Assembly (NCBI GenBank): GCA_026399755.1
Contig: JAPLQI010000035.1
Location: 33,825-97,824, forward strand
Length of the DNA stretch: 64,000 nt
From: Pseudomonadota bacterium
Lineage (GTDB): Bacteria; Pseudomonadota; Gammaproteobacteria; Burkholderiales; Chitinibacteraceae
Direction: 5' to 3'
Shown: positions 16,800-26,256 of the stretch, one piece after another
Layout: every line of letters begins with the position of its first letter
Numbering within the stretch: position 1 is the first letter of the stretch
Translations under genes and position numbers: made by a program
The notes under the pieces: generated by a model
Databases searched by the model: none
What the model saw: the letters and a program-made list of their open reading frames with translations, nothing else
What the model was told of the DNA's origin: nothing

Positions 16800-19694
16800 T
16801 CATTGCGTTTTGTCTGGCGCCTCGGTGGGCAGCAAGATGCTAAGGATGGCTCCACCGTCCTTGGCGTTTTCGGCATAGATTTCACCGCCATGATCGGTCA
16901 TGATTTGGCGGCTAATGGCGAGCCCCAAGCCTGTGCCGCTGGCGTGCCCATTGAGGCGACTGCTTTGAATGAATTTATCAAAAATCAAATCAAGCTCGCC
17001 CTCTGGAATGCCCAGGCCGTGATCTCTAACGCTTAATCCCATGGCGGCTTTGCCATTTTTGAGCTGTGCGTTTTCTATAAAGTGAATATGAATTTCGTTG
17101 CCATTTGGGCTAAATTTAATAGCGTTGGAGAGTAAATTAATAATAACTTGAGTAATTCGTGCTTTATCAAGGGTCAGTAAAATAGCTTGAGTGGGGGAGT
17201 CCAATATTAGTCGGATTTGTTTACTAGAAATAAGGGCAGCCAGCTCGGTTGCGGCCTGTTTGGCAATGATTTTTAAATCGTAATTCATCTTGCTATAGCG
17301 CATTTTATTGGCTTCAAGACGTGACATATCTAAAAGATCATTGAGTAAAATAAGCAGGCGATTGCCACTAGAATGAATTCGTTCAAAGTAGCGAACTAAA
17401 TTAGTTCGATCTGCATTGTCTACTTTAGATAGGCCAATTTCTGAGAACGATAAAATAGCATGCATTGGGGTGCGTAATTCATGTGACATATTGGCAAGGA
17501 AAATTGATTTTGCCATATTGGCGGCTTCTGCCGCTTCTTTGGCTTCCAGTAAACGGTATTCCACTTCTTTTAATTTTGAAATATTAGTCAAAAAGGCAAA
17601 GGCATATTCTAAGCGATGCTGTTCATCGTAAATACAGGCTGAGTTCACTAAAAATGGCCGGACTTCTCCGCCCGCCGAGCGCAAGGTGACTTCGCCTGCA
17701 TGATTGGAGCGCACGTGCTGGCTAGATAAATTGTCGGGGAAGATCGCGTCTGCGTGTTCTGGCCATAGTTGATCGGGTTGCTTACCAATAAGGGTTTCTC
17801 GGCTAAGGCCTAGTTGTTGGCAAAATGCTTGGTTGATATCCACAATATGGCTTTGGCTATCAATTAAAATAAAGCCATCGGCGGTGCCTTCGATAATGGT
17901 GCGTTTAAGCCGCTCTGATTGCTTGAGCGCATGTGCTGCAATCCGTGCGGCACTGACGTCTTCGATGACACAAATCAGCCCCTTGCTGATATCCCCCTCT
18001 ACCATTTCTTTTGCATAAACCATCGCCCAAAAGCGGGACGTGTCGCGGCGATATAATTCCATTTCACCGCGGTAAGTGCCCTTGCTCTTGATGGCATCAC
18101 GAATGGGTTTGTTATAGGCGCTAAAATCCTGTGTTGATGCGTGGAGGATGTCGGTCGGCATATCGGTAATTTCAGCTGTGCTATAGCCAAATAATGTTTC
18201 AAAAGCAGGATTAACTAAACGAATCGTGCCTTTTACAGAAAGCATAATGGCTAAAGGGCTGGCATCTAATACGGAGCGAATTTCGGCGGTGCGCTCTAAT
18301 ACGAGGTCTTGTAAATGATCTCGGTGGCGACGTAATTCGTGTTCGCTATTTTGTTGCTCAGAAATATCACGCACGGTTGCGCAGAGGTAGGCTGCATCCG
18401 AAAAAGTAATTCGACTGAAAGTGATTTCAACAGGCAGCTGTAATTGTTGGGCGTTTATTTGATGGGTTGTGTAGAGAAGTCGTTTTTCTACTATCAGCGT
18501 GTCCCAGAAAACTTGCCATTGAGCATGATCTATTTGTGGAAAAATATCGAAAAAACTTAATTTAAGTAGCTCATTTTGTGTGAAGCTGGTGCTGATTGAA
18601 GTGGCACGATTGGCGTAGCAGATTTGGCCAGATATATCAGTCCAAAGAATAATATCAGGGGCTTCATCAACGGTAAATTGGGTAAGGTGCAGTCGAGCTT
18701 CAATCTTTTCTACACGGCGTAATTGTTGTAATAGTAAATAGAGTAAGCAAGAAATAATCAGCATAAAACTGAGCCCTGCAATGGCGCGGGCAATTAAATC
18801 ATTATTAAAGCGATTTAATAAGGTATTGCGATCGGTAGAAACCAGAATAATCAGCGGCTGAGTGCTTTGGCTCGTATGAAAAGCCGTGAGTAATTGCATG
18901 TTGCTGGAGCGGCTAGGGTAGACGCTAGAGCCTTGCAGGCGGCGTTGTTCAAATAAAAGAGGATCAATCTCGCGTAAATTTCGGCCGACTTGTGCTTCGT
19001 CAAATGGGTAGCTGAGTAAAATGACGCCATCGCTGCGCAGTAAATGCACATGGCTGCCGCTTGGTAATTTAAGCGATTGATAAAACTGAATAAAGTATTG
19101 TGGCTCTACGCCTGCTAAAATCACGCCGCCAAATTCCCCTTCATTTTTTGTAATTCTTTGCGTAACAGGTATCAACCATTTTCCATCCGTGCGGCTGAGT
19201 ACTGGATTGCCTATCATTGGGCGAGGGTCATGAAATTGCTTGTGGTATTTAAAATAACTCCGATCGGCCAAAGGAACATGCCTTGTGGGGTATTCCAAAC
19301 CATGGCTTTGAATATAGCCTCTACTATCAATGGTGATAATGCCGCGCACTTGTGGGGTGAGAGAGACTTTATTTTTTAAGATCTGATGAGTTTGAAATTC
19401 ATTGGCCTGATCAACTCCACCAAATTGATTGAGATTTTCCACGATATTTTGTAAGGATTGCTCAACCGATACAAACGTGCGGGTGGCGTGCTCATCAAGG
19501 GAGCGGGCGAGCGATAGGCTGCTGCGTTCGGCTTCTTTTATCGTTTCTTGGTAGTCATTGATGGATATTAAAATCAGAGCGAGCGCGGTGACGATCGCTA
19601 AGATGGCATACAGCAGAATAAGGCCGCCTCGCAGCAGCTTTAGAGAGGTCGCGGAGCCCGTTGGGCGCAGCAAGTGGGTGAAAAACCGGGTCAT
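16800..19694 (-). CDS. Cache-PAS sensor histidine kinase
   Basis: A 964-residue inner-membrane kinase. Domains in order: transmembrane helix (about 25-45), periplasmic double-Cache region (about 55-300), second helix (about 305-325), three PAS domains (around 340-450, 480-590, 600-715), HisKA with the phosphorylated His in [16 protein letters not shown], and HATPase with the N-box INLLSNAIKFSP and G-box GTGLGLAIS. There is no receiver or Hpt domain and no adjacent response regulator, so the partner is elsewhere. The Cache domain suggests sensing of a small periplasmic ligand; the PAS domains may sense redox state or bind other proteins. Signal unknown. It stands alone between prfC and uup. 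Confidence 0.88.
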   Translation of the reverse strand: MTRFFTHLLRPTGSATSLKLLRGGLILLYAILAIVTALALILISINDYQETIKEAERSSLSLARSLDEHATRTFVSVEQSLQNIVENLNQFGGVDQANEFQTHQILKNKVSLTPQVRGIITIDSRGYIQSHGLEYPTRHVPLADRSYFKYHKQFHDPRPMIGNPVLSRTDGKWLIPVTQRITKNEGEFGGVILAGVEPQYFIQFYQSLKLPSGSHVHLLRSDGVILLSYPFDEAQVGRNLREIDPLLFEQRRLQGSSVYPSRSSNMQLLTAFHTSQSTQPLIILVSTDRNTLLNRFNNDLIARAIAGLSFMLIISCLLYLLLQQLRRVEKIEARLHLTQFTVDEAPDIILWTDISGQICYANRATSISTSFTQNELLKLSFFDIFPQIDHAQWQVFWDTLIVEKRLLYTTHQINAQQLQLPVEITFSRITFSDAAYLCATVRDISEQQNSEHELRRHRDHLQDLVLERTAEIRSVLDASPLAIMLSVKGTIRLVNPAFETLFGYSTAEITDMPTDILHASTQDFSAYNKPIRDAIKSKGTYRGEMELYRRDTSRFWAMVYAKEMVEGDISKGLICVIEDVSAARIAAHALKQSERLKRTIIEGTADGFILIDSQSHIVDINQAFCQQLGLSRETLIGKQPDQLWPEHADAIFPDNLSSQHVRSNHAGEVTLRSAGGEVRPFLVNSACIYDEQHRLEYAFAFLTNISKLKEVEYRLLEAKEAAEAANMAKSIFLANMSHELRTPMHAILSFSEIGLSKVDNADRTNLVRYFERIHSSGNRLLILLNDLLDMSRLEANKMRYSKMNYDLKIIAKQAATELAALISSKQIRLILDSPTQAILLTLDKARITQVIINLLSNAIKFSPNGNEIHIHFIENAQLKNGKAAMGLSVRDHGLGIPEGELDLIFDKFIQSSRLNGHASGTGLGLAISRQIMTDHGGEIYAENAKDGGAILSILLPTEAPDKTQ

Positions 19695-19740
19695 AGCATA
19701 GAAATTTGGATGAGATGCGTCGGGATGGGCTTCACTATAT

Positions 19741-19784
19741 ATAGCGTATTGCGAACACTCTAGATGAGCACCGCAATACGCTAT
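19741..19784. terminator. Inverted repeat downstream of uup
   Basis: ATAGCGTATTGCG at 19741 pairs perfectly (13 bp) with CGCAATACGCTAT at 19772 across an 18-base loop. It lies between uup and the kinase gene, and could end uup transcription or be part of the kinase upstream region. There is no T run on the minus strand. Confidence 0.45.
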
Positions 19785-19798
19785 TCACTTAAGTTAAG

Positions 19799-19980
19799 CT
19801 GCCTGTTGAACGTAATGCTGATCGTACTGCCAAAAAGTCAGATTTGCTTATATTTCACGTATTTTTCCTTGAGCCACTAGGCTGGAAGTTTAGTAACTAC
19901 CAGCCCATCTTAAAAAATCGAGAAATCTATTTCAAGCCGCACTTTTCCTCGCGTACAGGGCTTACGTTTTACAGAATGCA
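19799..19980. repeat. Degenerate copy of the CTGTCGG-ended 165-bp element
   Basis: It shares the internal TATTTCACG.ATTTTT block, the central inverted repeat and the AAATCTATTTCAAGCC tract with the elements at 39231 and 50711. The ends are diverged (GCCTGTTGAACGTAATGC against GCTTACGTTTTACAG). This looks like an old insertion between uup and the kinase gene. Confidence 0.6.
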
Positions 19981-19991
19981 GGAAAACCGCT

Positions 19992-21893
19992 TTAAGCCTT
20001 AGCGTCTAGCTCTTCCCAAGTATTCATTTTTTCAAGAATCAAACCATCGAGCTCATCAATGCGTCGTTGCATATCCTGCGCAAGCTTTGGGCCGTTGCGA
20101 TAGATGCTGGCATCGAGTAATTGCTGCTGGATATCCAGTTTCTCGGCTTCGAGTGCGCTAATTTGTAGTGGCAATTGCTCTAAAAGACGAGCGTCATTAA
20201 AAGAAAGCTTTTTCTTGGCTTTAACCGGTTCGCTTGGCTTGGCTTGGGCTTGGGTGTTGGCTTTAGGAGCGGCAACCGGCGCGGCTGGGGCGAGGCTGGC
20301 CATCCGTGCTTTGGCTTCCATCCAGTCGGCGTAACCACCGGCGTTTTCAATCAGCACACCGTTGGCCTCAAAGGCAATCACTTGCGTCACGACGTTATCA
20401 AGGAAGGCGCGATCGTGGCTAACTAAGAACACCGTGCCGGAGTAGCCAGATAGCAGTTCTTCTAGCAGCTCAAGCGTATCGATATCCAAGTCATTGGTCG
20501 GCTCATCCAAGACCAAGACATTGGCTGGGCGAGTAAACAAACGCGCCAGCAGCAAGCGATTACGCTCGCCACCAGACAAGGAGCTAACTGGGCTGCGAGC
20601 GCGAGCGGGCGCAAACAGGAATTCTTCGAGGTAGCTGATCACATGCTTGCGCTGATTGCCAATTTCGATGAAGTCATTACCCTGAGAAATGGTATCAATT
20701 ACGGTGGCGTTTTCGTCGAGCTGCTCACGGAATTGATCGAAGTAGGCCACTTGTAGGTTAGTACCTAAGTTGACCACACCTTGATCTGGCTGCAACTCAC
20801 CCAAAATCATTTTCAGCAGCGTAGTCTTACCTGCGCCGTTCGGGCCAACCAAGCCAATACGATCGCCACGAATTAAGCGTGTGCTGTAGTTGTTGATCAG
20901 CGTGCGGCCGTTATAGCCCTTAGTCACGTTTTCTAGCTCGGCAACCAACTTGCCGGATTTGTCGCCAGCATCCACATTAAAGCTGACATTGCCTACACGC
21001 TCACGGCGCTGGCTGCGCTCGATACGTAAAGCTTCTAGGCGACGGACGCGGCCTTCATTGCGGGTGCGGCGGGCTTTTACACCTTGGCGAATCCACACTT
21101 CTTCTTGTGCTAAAGCTTTGTCGAATTTCTTATTGGTAAATTCTTCTTGCTCAAGCAATTCTTGCTTTTTGACTTCATAAGCTTTGAAATTGCCTGGGAA
21201 ACTGGTTAGGTTGCCACGATCCAGCTCAATAATGCGGGTGGAAATATTATCTAGGAAGCGCCTATCGTGGGTAATAAACAACACACTGCCGGCAAAGTTT
21301 TTCAGCAGCTCTTCCAGCCACTCAATCGCGCTCACATCCAAGTGATTGGTTGGCTCATCTAGTAGCAAGAGCTGTGGCTCAGAAACCAGCGCACGGGCTA
21401 GGGCCACGCGTTTTTTCCAACCACCCGACAATGCGCCAATTTTTGTTTCAGCAGGCAAATCGAGGTGCGACATGATAGAGGCGATCAAGGAGTCGAGTCG
21501 CCAGCCATCTTGTGATTCTAATTCGTGTTGCAAATCCATCAGATGAGTCAGGCTTTCTTCGCTGTCATCAAGGGTTTGCAAGGCTGCATGGTAATCAATC
21601 AGCACTTGACGCACGCTGCCTAGGCCTTCGGCCACGGCTTCGTAAACGGTTTGTTCCATGTCAAACACGGGCTCTTGTGAAACAAAAGCCATTTTTGCGC
21701 CTGTTTCGAGGCGAATCACACCGTCATCTAGCTTGTTGACGCCAGCAATCGTTTTGAGCATGGAAGACTTGCCCGCGCCATTGCGGCCGATCAGACCAAC
21801 GCGCTCGCCGGGCTCAAGAATAAAGCTGGCACCGTCTAAGAGGGGGACATGGCCATAGGCAAGATGGGCGTTTTCTACAATTAAAATGGGCAT
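19992..21893 (-). CDS. uup: ABC-F family ATPase Uup
   Basis: A 633-residue soluble protein with two ABC nucleotide-binding domains and no membrane segment. Each has a Walker A (GRNGAGKSS; GPNGAGKTT), signature (LSGGWKKR; LSGGERNR) and Walker B (LLLDEPTNHLD; LVLDEPTNDLD). The linker is rich in charged residues, and the C-terminal coiled coil after an Ala/Pro/Lys tract is the Uup-type domain. Family knowledge: ABC-F proteins act on the ribosome, and Uup is linked to ribosome function and transposon precise excision. ABC-F subtype identity (Uup rather than EttA or YheS) rests on the C-terminal domain. Confidence 0.93.
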   Translation of the reverse strand: MPILIVENAHLAYGHVPLLDGASFILEPGERVGLIGRNGAGKSSMLKTIAGVNKLDDGVIRLETGAKMAFVSQEPVFDMEQTVYEAVAEGLGSVRQVLIDYHAALQTLDDSEESLTHLMDLQHELESQDGWRLDSLIASIMSHLDLPAETKIGALSGGWKKRVALARALVSEPQLLLLDEPTNHLDVSAIEWLEELLKNFAGSVLFITHDRRFLDNISTRIIELDRGNLTSFPGNFKAYEVKKQELLEQEEFTNKKFDKALAQEEVWIRQGVKARRTRNEGRVRRLEALRIERSQRRERVGNVSFNVDAGDKSGKLVAELENVTKGYNGRTLINNYSTRLIRGDRIGLVGPNGAGKTTLLKMILGELQPDQGVVNLGTNLQVAYFDQFREQLDENATVIDTISQGNDFIEIGNQRKHVISYLEEFLFAPARARSPVSSLSGGERNRLLLARLFTRPANVLVLDEPTNDLDIDTLELLEELLSGYSGTVFLVSHDRAFLDNVVTQVIAFEANGVLIENAGGYADWMEAKARMASLAPAAPVAAPKANTQAQAKPSEPVKAKKKLSFNDARLLEQLPLQISALEAEKLDIQQQLLDASIYRNGPKLAQDMQRRIDELDGLILEKMNTWEELDAKA

Positions 21894-22095
21894 TTGATAC
21901 CTTGAAGCAGGGGTTTTGCTTGTTTTGAATGTTTAAATATACAGGACAACTATTGCACTTCTGTTTGAGCTTGTAAGGGCTGAGACGGTGGCGTGCATTG
22001 ATTTGCCAACAAAAATCTTAGCGGCGATTATACGGCAGGGCGGCCCTAGCCGATACCTACAGTATTGGAACAATCGACCTTGTGCCTTTAGAATC

Positions 22096-23520
22096 ATGCA
22101 AAAGCAAACTCGGAAACCGCGAATGATACGATTCTTAATGCTCTGTTTGTTCCTTGTAACCCCGCTTTGGGCCAAGCCCGTGGCGAGTGTAAAAAGTACG
22201 CATCCGACTTTAAGTAAGCCTACTCAATTGGCGGCAACAGGCGCTGATTTTGACCCCGAAAACCCTCCAGAGCGCTTGAGAGTTTTAGTTGCACTGGGGC
22301 CCTCCACTTTCTTTATTAAGAATGGCCGTCAGTATGGTGTGGAATACAGCATGCTCACGGAGTTTGAAAAATCCCTCAATCAAGGTCGTGGAAAAACCCT
22401 CCCCCCTATACGCATACAATTTATTCCTGTGGATGCAGGGGAGTTAATTCCCGCTCTACGAGCTGGGCGCGGGGATATTGCCGCTGGTCTGATGCCTGTC
22501 ACGGAAGGCGCTAAGCAGCTTGTGGCGTTTTCCACCCCCTATTTACAAGATCGCTGGTGTACCGTGTCGGCCACAGAAGAGAGCCGCACTCTTACACTTC
22601 CTGCGAGTAGCTATGCTCAGCGTTTATTAGGTGATTTTAATGATGCTCGCCGCCGAGTAGGGGCAAATGAGTTTGAAGTGGAAAACGCCGCCCCAGGGGT
22701 GAGCAGTGAAATGCTACTCGCGCAAATTAATAAAGGCGCAGACAAAACCACACTGGTTAGTAGCTTTGTATTGGGTTTATGGGGCAAAACACTGCCTAAA
22801 TTAAAATCCATCAGCTGTGTTGAAGAGCGAGTGCCTGTGGCATGGGCGGTGCGTAAAGAAGATAGTGTGCTGCTTGCTACATTAAATCGCTTTGCAGAAA
22901 AATCCGGCTTGATTGAGCGGGCTGCAACAGCCACCAAACACTTTCTCGTTGCTGATGGCAAGGTACAAAGCTCAGAAAAACTCGGCTCCTTGGATAAGTT
23001 GGCGTTCTTTGCCCCTGTCTTTCAAATCGTAGCGGCGGCAAATAATTTAGATTGGCTCTTATTAGCGGCAATTGGCCAAAAAGAGACAGGTTTAAATTCT
23101 ATTGTGCGTAAAAATGGCCCCACGGGAGTCATGCAAATTAACCCAAGTACAGCGCGCAATATGGGGGTTAAAAACCCACATGAAGCAGAGGGAAACGTCA
23201 CAGCCGCCGCGCGCTATCTCGGTCATTTACGCGACTTTTTTAATAATCCAGGCATCAATGATGAAGACCAGCTGTATTTTATGATCGCCGCCTATAACGC
23301 AGGTGAGGGCCGGGTGCAGCAATTACGAAATCAGGCTGCGGCCCAAGGCTTGGACCGAAATCGTTGGCTGGGGAATGTAGAGAAAGTCGCTTTAAAATCA
23401 GTAAGCAAAGGCATGGTTGATTATGTGTCTACTGTCAGCCGCTATTACATTGCGTATCAAGCCGCAGAAAAAGCGCGCAAAAAGCACGATGGAGCCTCTG
23501 CTGCAGCCGAGCATAAATAA
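22096..23520 (+). CDS. mltF: Membrane-bound lytic murein transglycosylase F
   Basis: A periplasmic peptidoglycan-cleaving enzyme with two modules. After a signal peptide (MIRFLMLCLFLVTPLWA) comes an SBP_bac_3-like domain (about residues 50-290), thought in MltF to regulate activity, then a C-terminal SLT transglycosylase domain. The catalytic Glu is in IGQKETGLNS, followed by GPTGVMQINPSTARNMG and YFMIAAYNAGEGRV. I use ATG 22096; ATG 22123 is equally possible, while the ORF-track start at 21988 lies before any credible leader. MltF is normally lipidated or membrane-attached, but no lipobox is visible here, so this form may be soluble or anchored by its leader. Confidence 0.88.
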   Translation: MQKQTRKPRMIRFLMLCLFLVTPLWAKPVASVKSTHPTLSKPTQLAATGADFDPENPPERLRVLVALGPSTFFIKNGRQYGVEYSMLTEFEKSLNQGRGKTLPPIRIQFIPVDAGELIPALRAGRGDIAAGLMPVTEGAKQLVAFSTPYLQDRWCTVSATEESRTLTLPASSYAQRLLGDFNDARRRVGANEFEVENAAPGVSSEMLLAQINKGADKTTLVSSFVLGLWGKTLPKLKSISCVEERVPVAWAVRKEDSVLLATLNRFAEKSGLIERAATATKHFLVADGKVQSSEKLGSLDKLAFFAPVFQIVAAANNLDWLLLAAIGQKETGLNSIVRKNGPTGVMQINPSTARNMGVKNPHEAEGNVTAAARYLGHLRDFFNNPGINDEDQLYFMIAAYNAGEGRVQQLRNQAAAQGLDRNRWLGNVEKVALKSVSKGMVDYVSTVSRYYIAYQAAEKARKKHDGASAAAEHK

Positions 23521-23740
23521 ACAGCATCGCTTACGGGCTGCACCCGCCCTAGGAATAACATTTCGCTTAAGTTGTTAGGGTTGTGAGGAGGGGGCGTGCG
23601 ATAAATCAATCGCCCTCTTTGCATCCTATCCATGCTTTTTTACAGTTTAAACCTCCCTTTTTACACTTGATCGCAGCGCTATTTCGCCTAGGAATGGCTT
23701 TGTTTAAAGTGACATTACTCCAACTTTGCAAGAGAATGTC
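23521..23740. other. Intergenic region after mltF
   Basis: This region holds half of a GGGCTGCACCCGCCCTA palindrome and a CTTAAGTTGTTAGGGTTG sequence. The latter matches the right end of the 152-bp element at 31534-31685, so it is probably the remnant of such an insertion. The A/T-rich tract before 23741 probably contains the next gene's promoter, but no site is clear. Confidence 0.5.
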
Positions 23741-24313
23741 ATGAAAGCCTTAATGCTAATTGCTACTGCTCTGGTTATTTCGAACCCTGTTTTTGCTGCG
23801 CCTATTGCTAACGACGCAGTGATTATTAAGTTGCCGAGAATAGAGGTCGTTGGAAAGCGTCATGATGCAATCAATAAAGCGCCAATAAAGTGGGCCGCAT
23901 TTGATGCACCCTTGGCTAAAGACGCAGCAATTATTAAGCTGCCAAGAATAGAGGTGATTGGAAAGCGTCATGATGCAATCAATAAAGGAGCAACAAAGCT
24001 GGCCGCATTGGACACTCCCTTGGCTAAAGACGCAGTGATTATTAAGTTACCGAGAATAGAAGTGATTGGAAAGCGTCATAATACAATCAATAAAATGCCA
24101 ACAGAAATAGCCGCATCAGATACAAAATCAGCTAAAAACGCCGTGATTATTAAATTGCCAAGAATAGAAGTCATTGCAAAGCGAGAACAGGCCCCCGTAT
24201 TGCCATCAATGATCTTGGCCGCAGAACAGGGCGATGGGGTGTTTTTTAATGTTGTAACGCCATCAATGACATTGGCAAGAAAGATAAATATTTTTATGCC
24301 TTATGGCGTGTAA
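23741..24313 (+). CDS. Secreted protein with four tandem TonB-box-like repeats
   Basis: A 190-residue protein with a clear signal peptide (MKALMLIATALVISNPVFAA). The mature part is four tandem units with an exact 36-residue (108-bp) period starting at 23813, 23921, 24029 and 24137. Each begins with a nearly invariant AVIIKLPRIEVIGKR, followed by a more variable Ala/Lys-rich linker, and a short unique C-terminus ends in MPYGV. PRIEVVGKR resembles the TonB box and start of the plug in TonB-dependent receptors, but no barrel is present. I do not recognise a named family. The next gene downstream, 27 bp away, is a LytS-type kinase, so the two may be co-transcribed. ATG 23741 follows AGAGAA. Confidence 0.7.
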   Translation: MKALMLIATALVISNPVFAAPIANDAVIIKLPRIEVVGKRHDAINKAPIKWAAFDAPLAKDAAIIKLPRIEVIGKRHDAINKGATKLAALDTPLAKDAVIIKLPRIEVIGKRHNTINKMPTEIAASDTKSAKNAVIIKLPRIEVIAKREQAPVLPSMILAAEQGDGVFFNVVTPSMTLARKINIFMPYGV

Positions 24314-24340
24314 TAAATCGTACAAATATAAAGGCTGCGT

Positions 24341-25648
24341 ATGAATGATAAAAATATAAAAATAATCAAAGCGCGCTTCTATGAGTTATTTGATTATGCG
24401 AAAAAAGTATTTGACCGGCTGGCTGTTTGGGTAATCCAGATGGGCTGGGGTAAGTTTGTTTTCTTAATGATTTTATTATTGATCATGGGTAGCGCGATCG
24501 AGGATGGGATTAATGGGTTTAGAAAAAAAGAATACCATGTTGCTTCGCCAGTCCCTCCTGCGCCGCCGGTTGTGATTCATAAGCCAAGCCAGGAAGAGGA
24601 AAAGAAAATAGACTCTAAACCATTGGATCAGTCTTCCAATGCGTGGGAGAGGCAAGTAGAGAAAGACGCAGATCAGCGGCAAGCAGAGCAAGAAAAGGCC
24701 GATGCAGAAAAAGAACTCGCAGAGGCTAAAAAAGAAAGCCACGATAAAGAAAATTTTAAGAAAAAATTGCGCGACAAAATCGCTAATTTAAGCGTGATTC
24801 AGGATAGTATTTTATCCCCAGATGATAAGGATGAATTGATTGATGCGGTGAGCGATTATTTATCTAGCGTTGAAAGAGAAGCCCCCCCTCAGACCATGGT
24901 GTCGACTAGTATTTCTGTGAATGATTGGGTATTTCTGTTTGTTATGATGTTGCTGGGTATTAAAGTATTTATGGGCGGGAAAAAACGCGCCGAAGCCCTT
25001 GCCAGAGAAGCACAAAAAGAATCCGAAAGAGAGTCCTTATTAAGGCAAGTGGCCGAGGCTAAAATACAAATGATGCAGGCGCAAATTGAGCCGCATTTCT
25101 TATTTAATACCTTGGCCTCCGTTGAGTATTTAATTGAAACCGATCCGCCACGCGCATCCGCCATGCAGCGCAGCTTAATTCAGTATTTGCGCCAAGTGTT
25201 GCCGCAGATACGGGACCATGCATCGAGCAATCATTTGGGCCGTGAGGCCGATATGGTGGCGGCGTATTTAGAGCTGTTAAAAATGCGTATGGAAGAGCGC
25301 TTAGAATTTAATATCCATATTCCCGAAGGCTTACGCTCGGCCGCTTTTCCGCCGATGATTTTGCAAACCCTCGTTGAAAATGCAATAAAGCATGGATTAG
25401 AGCCTAAAACAGAAGGCGGGAGCTTAAGCGTATATGCAGAAATTGCGCATCAGAAATTAAGAATTAGCGTGATTGATAATGGCTTGGGCTTTGGTATGGC
25501 AAAGAGCAGCGGCACAGGATTGGGATTACAAAATATTCGCGAGCGACTGGCCTTGCTTTATAAAGGAAATAGTCTTTTCTCAATTACAGAAAACAAGCCG
25601 TCGGGTGTGTGTATTACGATTGAAGTGCCTTATACTTTGGCTGCATAA
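24341..25648 (+). CDS. LytS/YehU-type sensor histidine kinase
   Basis: A 435-residue membrane kinase. One helix lies near residues 38-55, a long charged coiled coil at about 80-150, and a second helix near 190-205 (WVFLFVMMLLGIKVFMG), followed by the His_kinase domain with QIEPHFLFNTLASVEYL (His the phospho-acceptor) and the HATPase domain with VENAIKHGLEPK and GTGLGLQNIRERL. This is the PF06580-type kinase normally paired with LytTR response regulators, and one lies downstream at 26257. The two are separated by 608 bp of repeat DNA, unusual for such a pair. AAAGG precedes the ATG. Signal unknown; the coiled-coil region may sense envelope state. Confidence 0.88.
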   Translation: MNDKNIKIIKARFYELFDYAKKVFDRLAVWVIQMGWGKFVFLMILLLIMGSAIEDGINGFRKKEYHVASPVPPAPPVVIHKPSQEEEKKIDSKPLDQSSNAWERQVEKDADQRQAEQEKADAEKELAEAKKESHDKENFKKKLRDKIANLSVIQDSILSPDDKDELIDAVSDYLSSVEREAPPQTMVSTSISVNDWVFLFVMMLLGIKVFMGGKKRAEALAREAQKESERESLLRQVAEAKIQMMQAQIEPHFLFNTLASVEYLIETDPPRASAMQRSLIQYLRQVLPQIRDHASSNHLGREADMVAAYLELLKMRMEERLEFNIHIPEGLRSAAFPPMILQTLVENAIKHGLEPKTEGGSLSVYAEIAHQKLRISVIDNGLGFGMAKSSGTGLGLQNIRERLALLYKGNSLFSITENKPSGVCITIEVPYTLAA

Positions 25649-26256
25649 ACAATAAGCTGATGATGTCTCTTGTTCAATCATCCTTGTGGAAATGAATTCC
25701 TAAAGAGCGGTACTCGATTTTTGAATTTGTAGGGTGGGTGAAACCCAATCCTAGCAACTTAGCTATTTATCATAAAAAAACAGCAAAAAAATGTATTGCC
25801 CATGCTCTCCGCACGGGGCTTTAGAGTCCCCTTGAAGCACGCCGAAACGAGGAACAAGCGGGGCGGGGTTTCGGCGAGGACTGTTCGAGCGAAGCGAGTT
25901 CCGCAGCCGCCGCCTCGATTGTCCGCAGTGAGGGGATTTCGTGCTGGACGGGGCGGCCTTCTTTGGCTTCGTTTCTTGGCCGTTCAAGAAAGGAAGGCCC
26001 CTGCGGTGGCTACCGCTCTAAAATTAACGTGCCGAAGGCACTAAAGTCTTGTTGTATTTTGGTTAGCACACATGGAGTGAAGCCCGTGTATTTCGCGGTT
26101 TGCACCCGCCCTACGAAAAACTTTGCCTTAAGTTGATAGGATTGAGATGAAGCACGCGAAATAAGTGGGTTTCACCCGTCCTACAATATTTATATTCCAT
26201 TTGCACCAGATGCATAATCAGGGTCAATAATGTGATGTTTTCATAAAAGGATTGCC
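25649..26256. other. 608-bp repeat-filled gap between kinase and LytTR regulator
   Basis: No gene is supported here. It holds a degenerate GTAGGGTGGGTGAAACCC sequence near 25730, a roughly 240-bp dispersed repeat (25803-26043), a TTGCACCCGCCCTAC half-palindrome, a right end of the 152-bp element (CTTAAGTTGATAGGATTG, 26127-26144) and another GTGGGTTTCACCC half. Repeats have evidently accumulated between two genes that are usually adjacent. Confidence 0.75.
25803..26043 (+). repeat. 240-bp dispersed repeat, copy A
   Basis: Nearly the whole stretch from the CACGGGGCTT region to GTGCCGAAGGCAC reappears in inverted orientation at 46323-46560, with shared words such as TTGAAGCACGCCGAA, GCGAAGCGAGTTCCGCAG and TTCTTGGCCGTTCAAG. 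Neither copy has a long ORF that makes sense. It could be a non-autonomous mobile element or a structured RNA repeat. Confidence 0.8.

Noticed and set aside
25796-26044. 82-codon plus-strand ORF in the kinase-regulator gap
   Set aside because: It coincides with the 240-bp repeat; the inverted copy at 46323 gives a different reading, so no conserved protein is supported.
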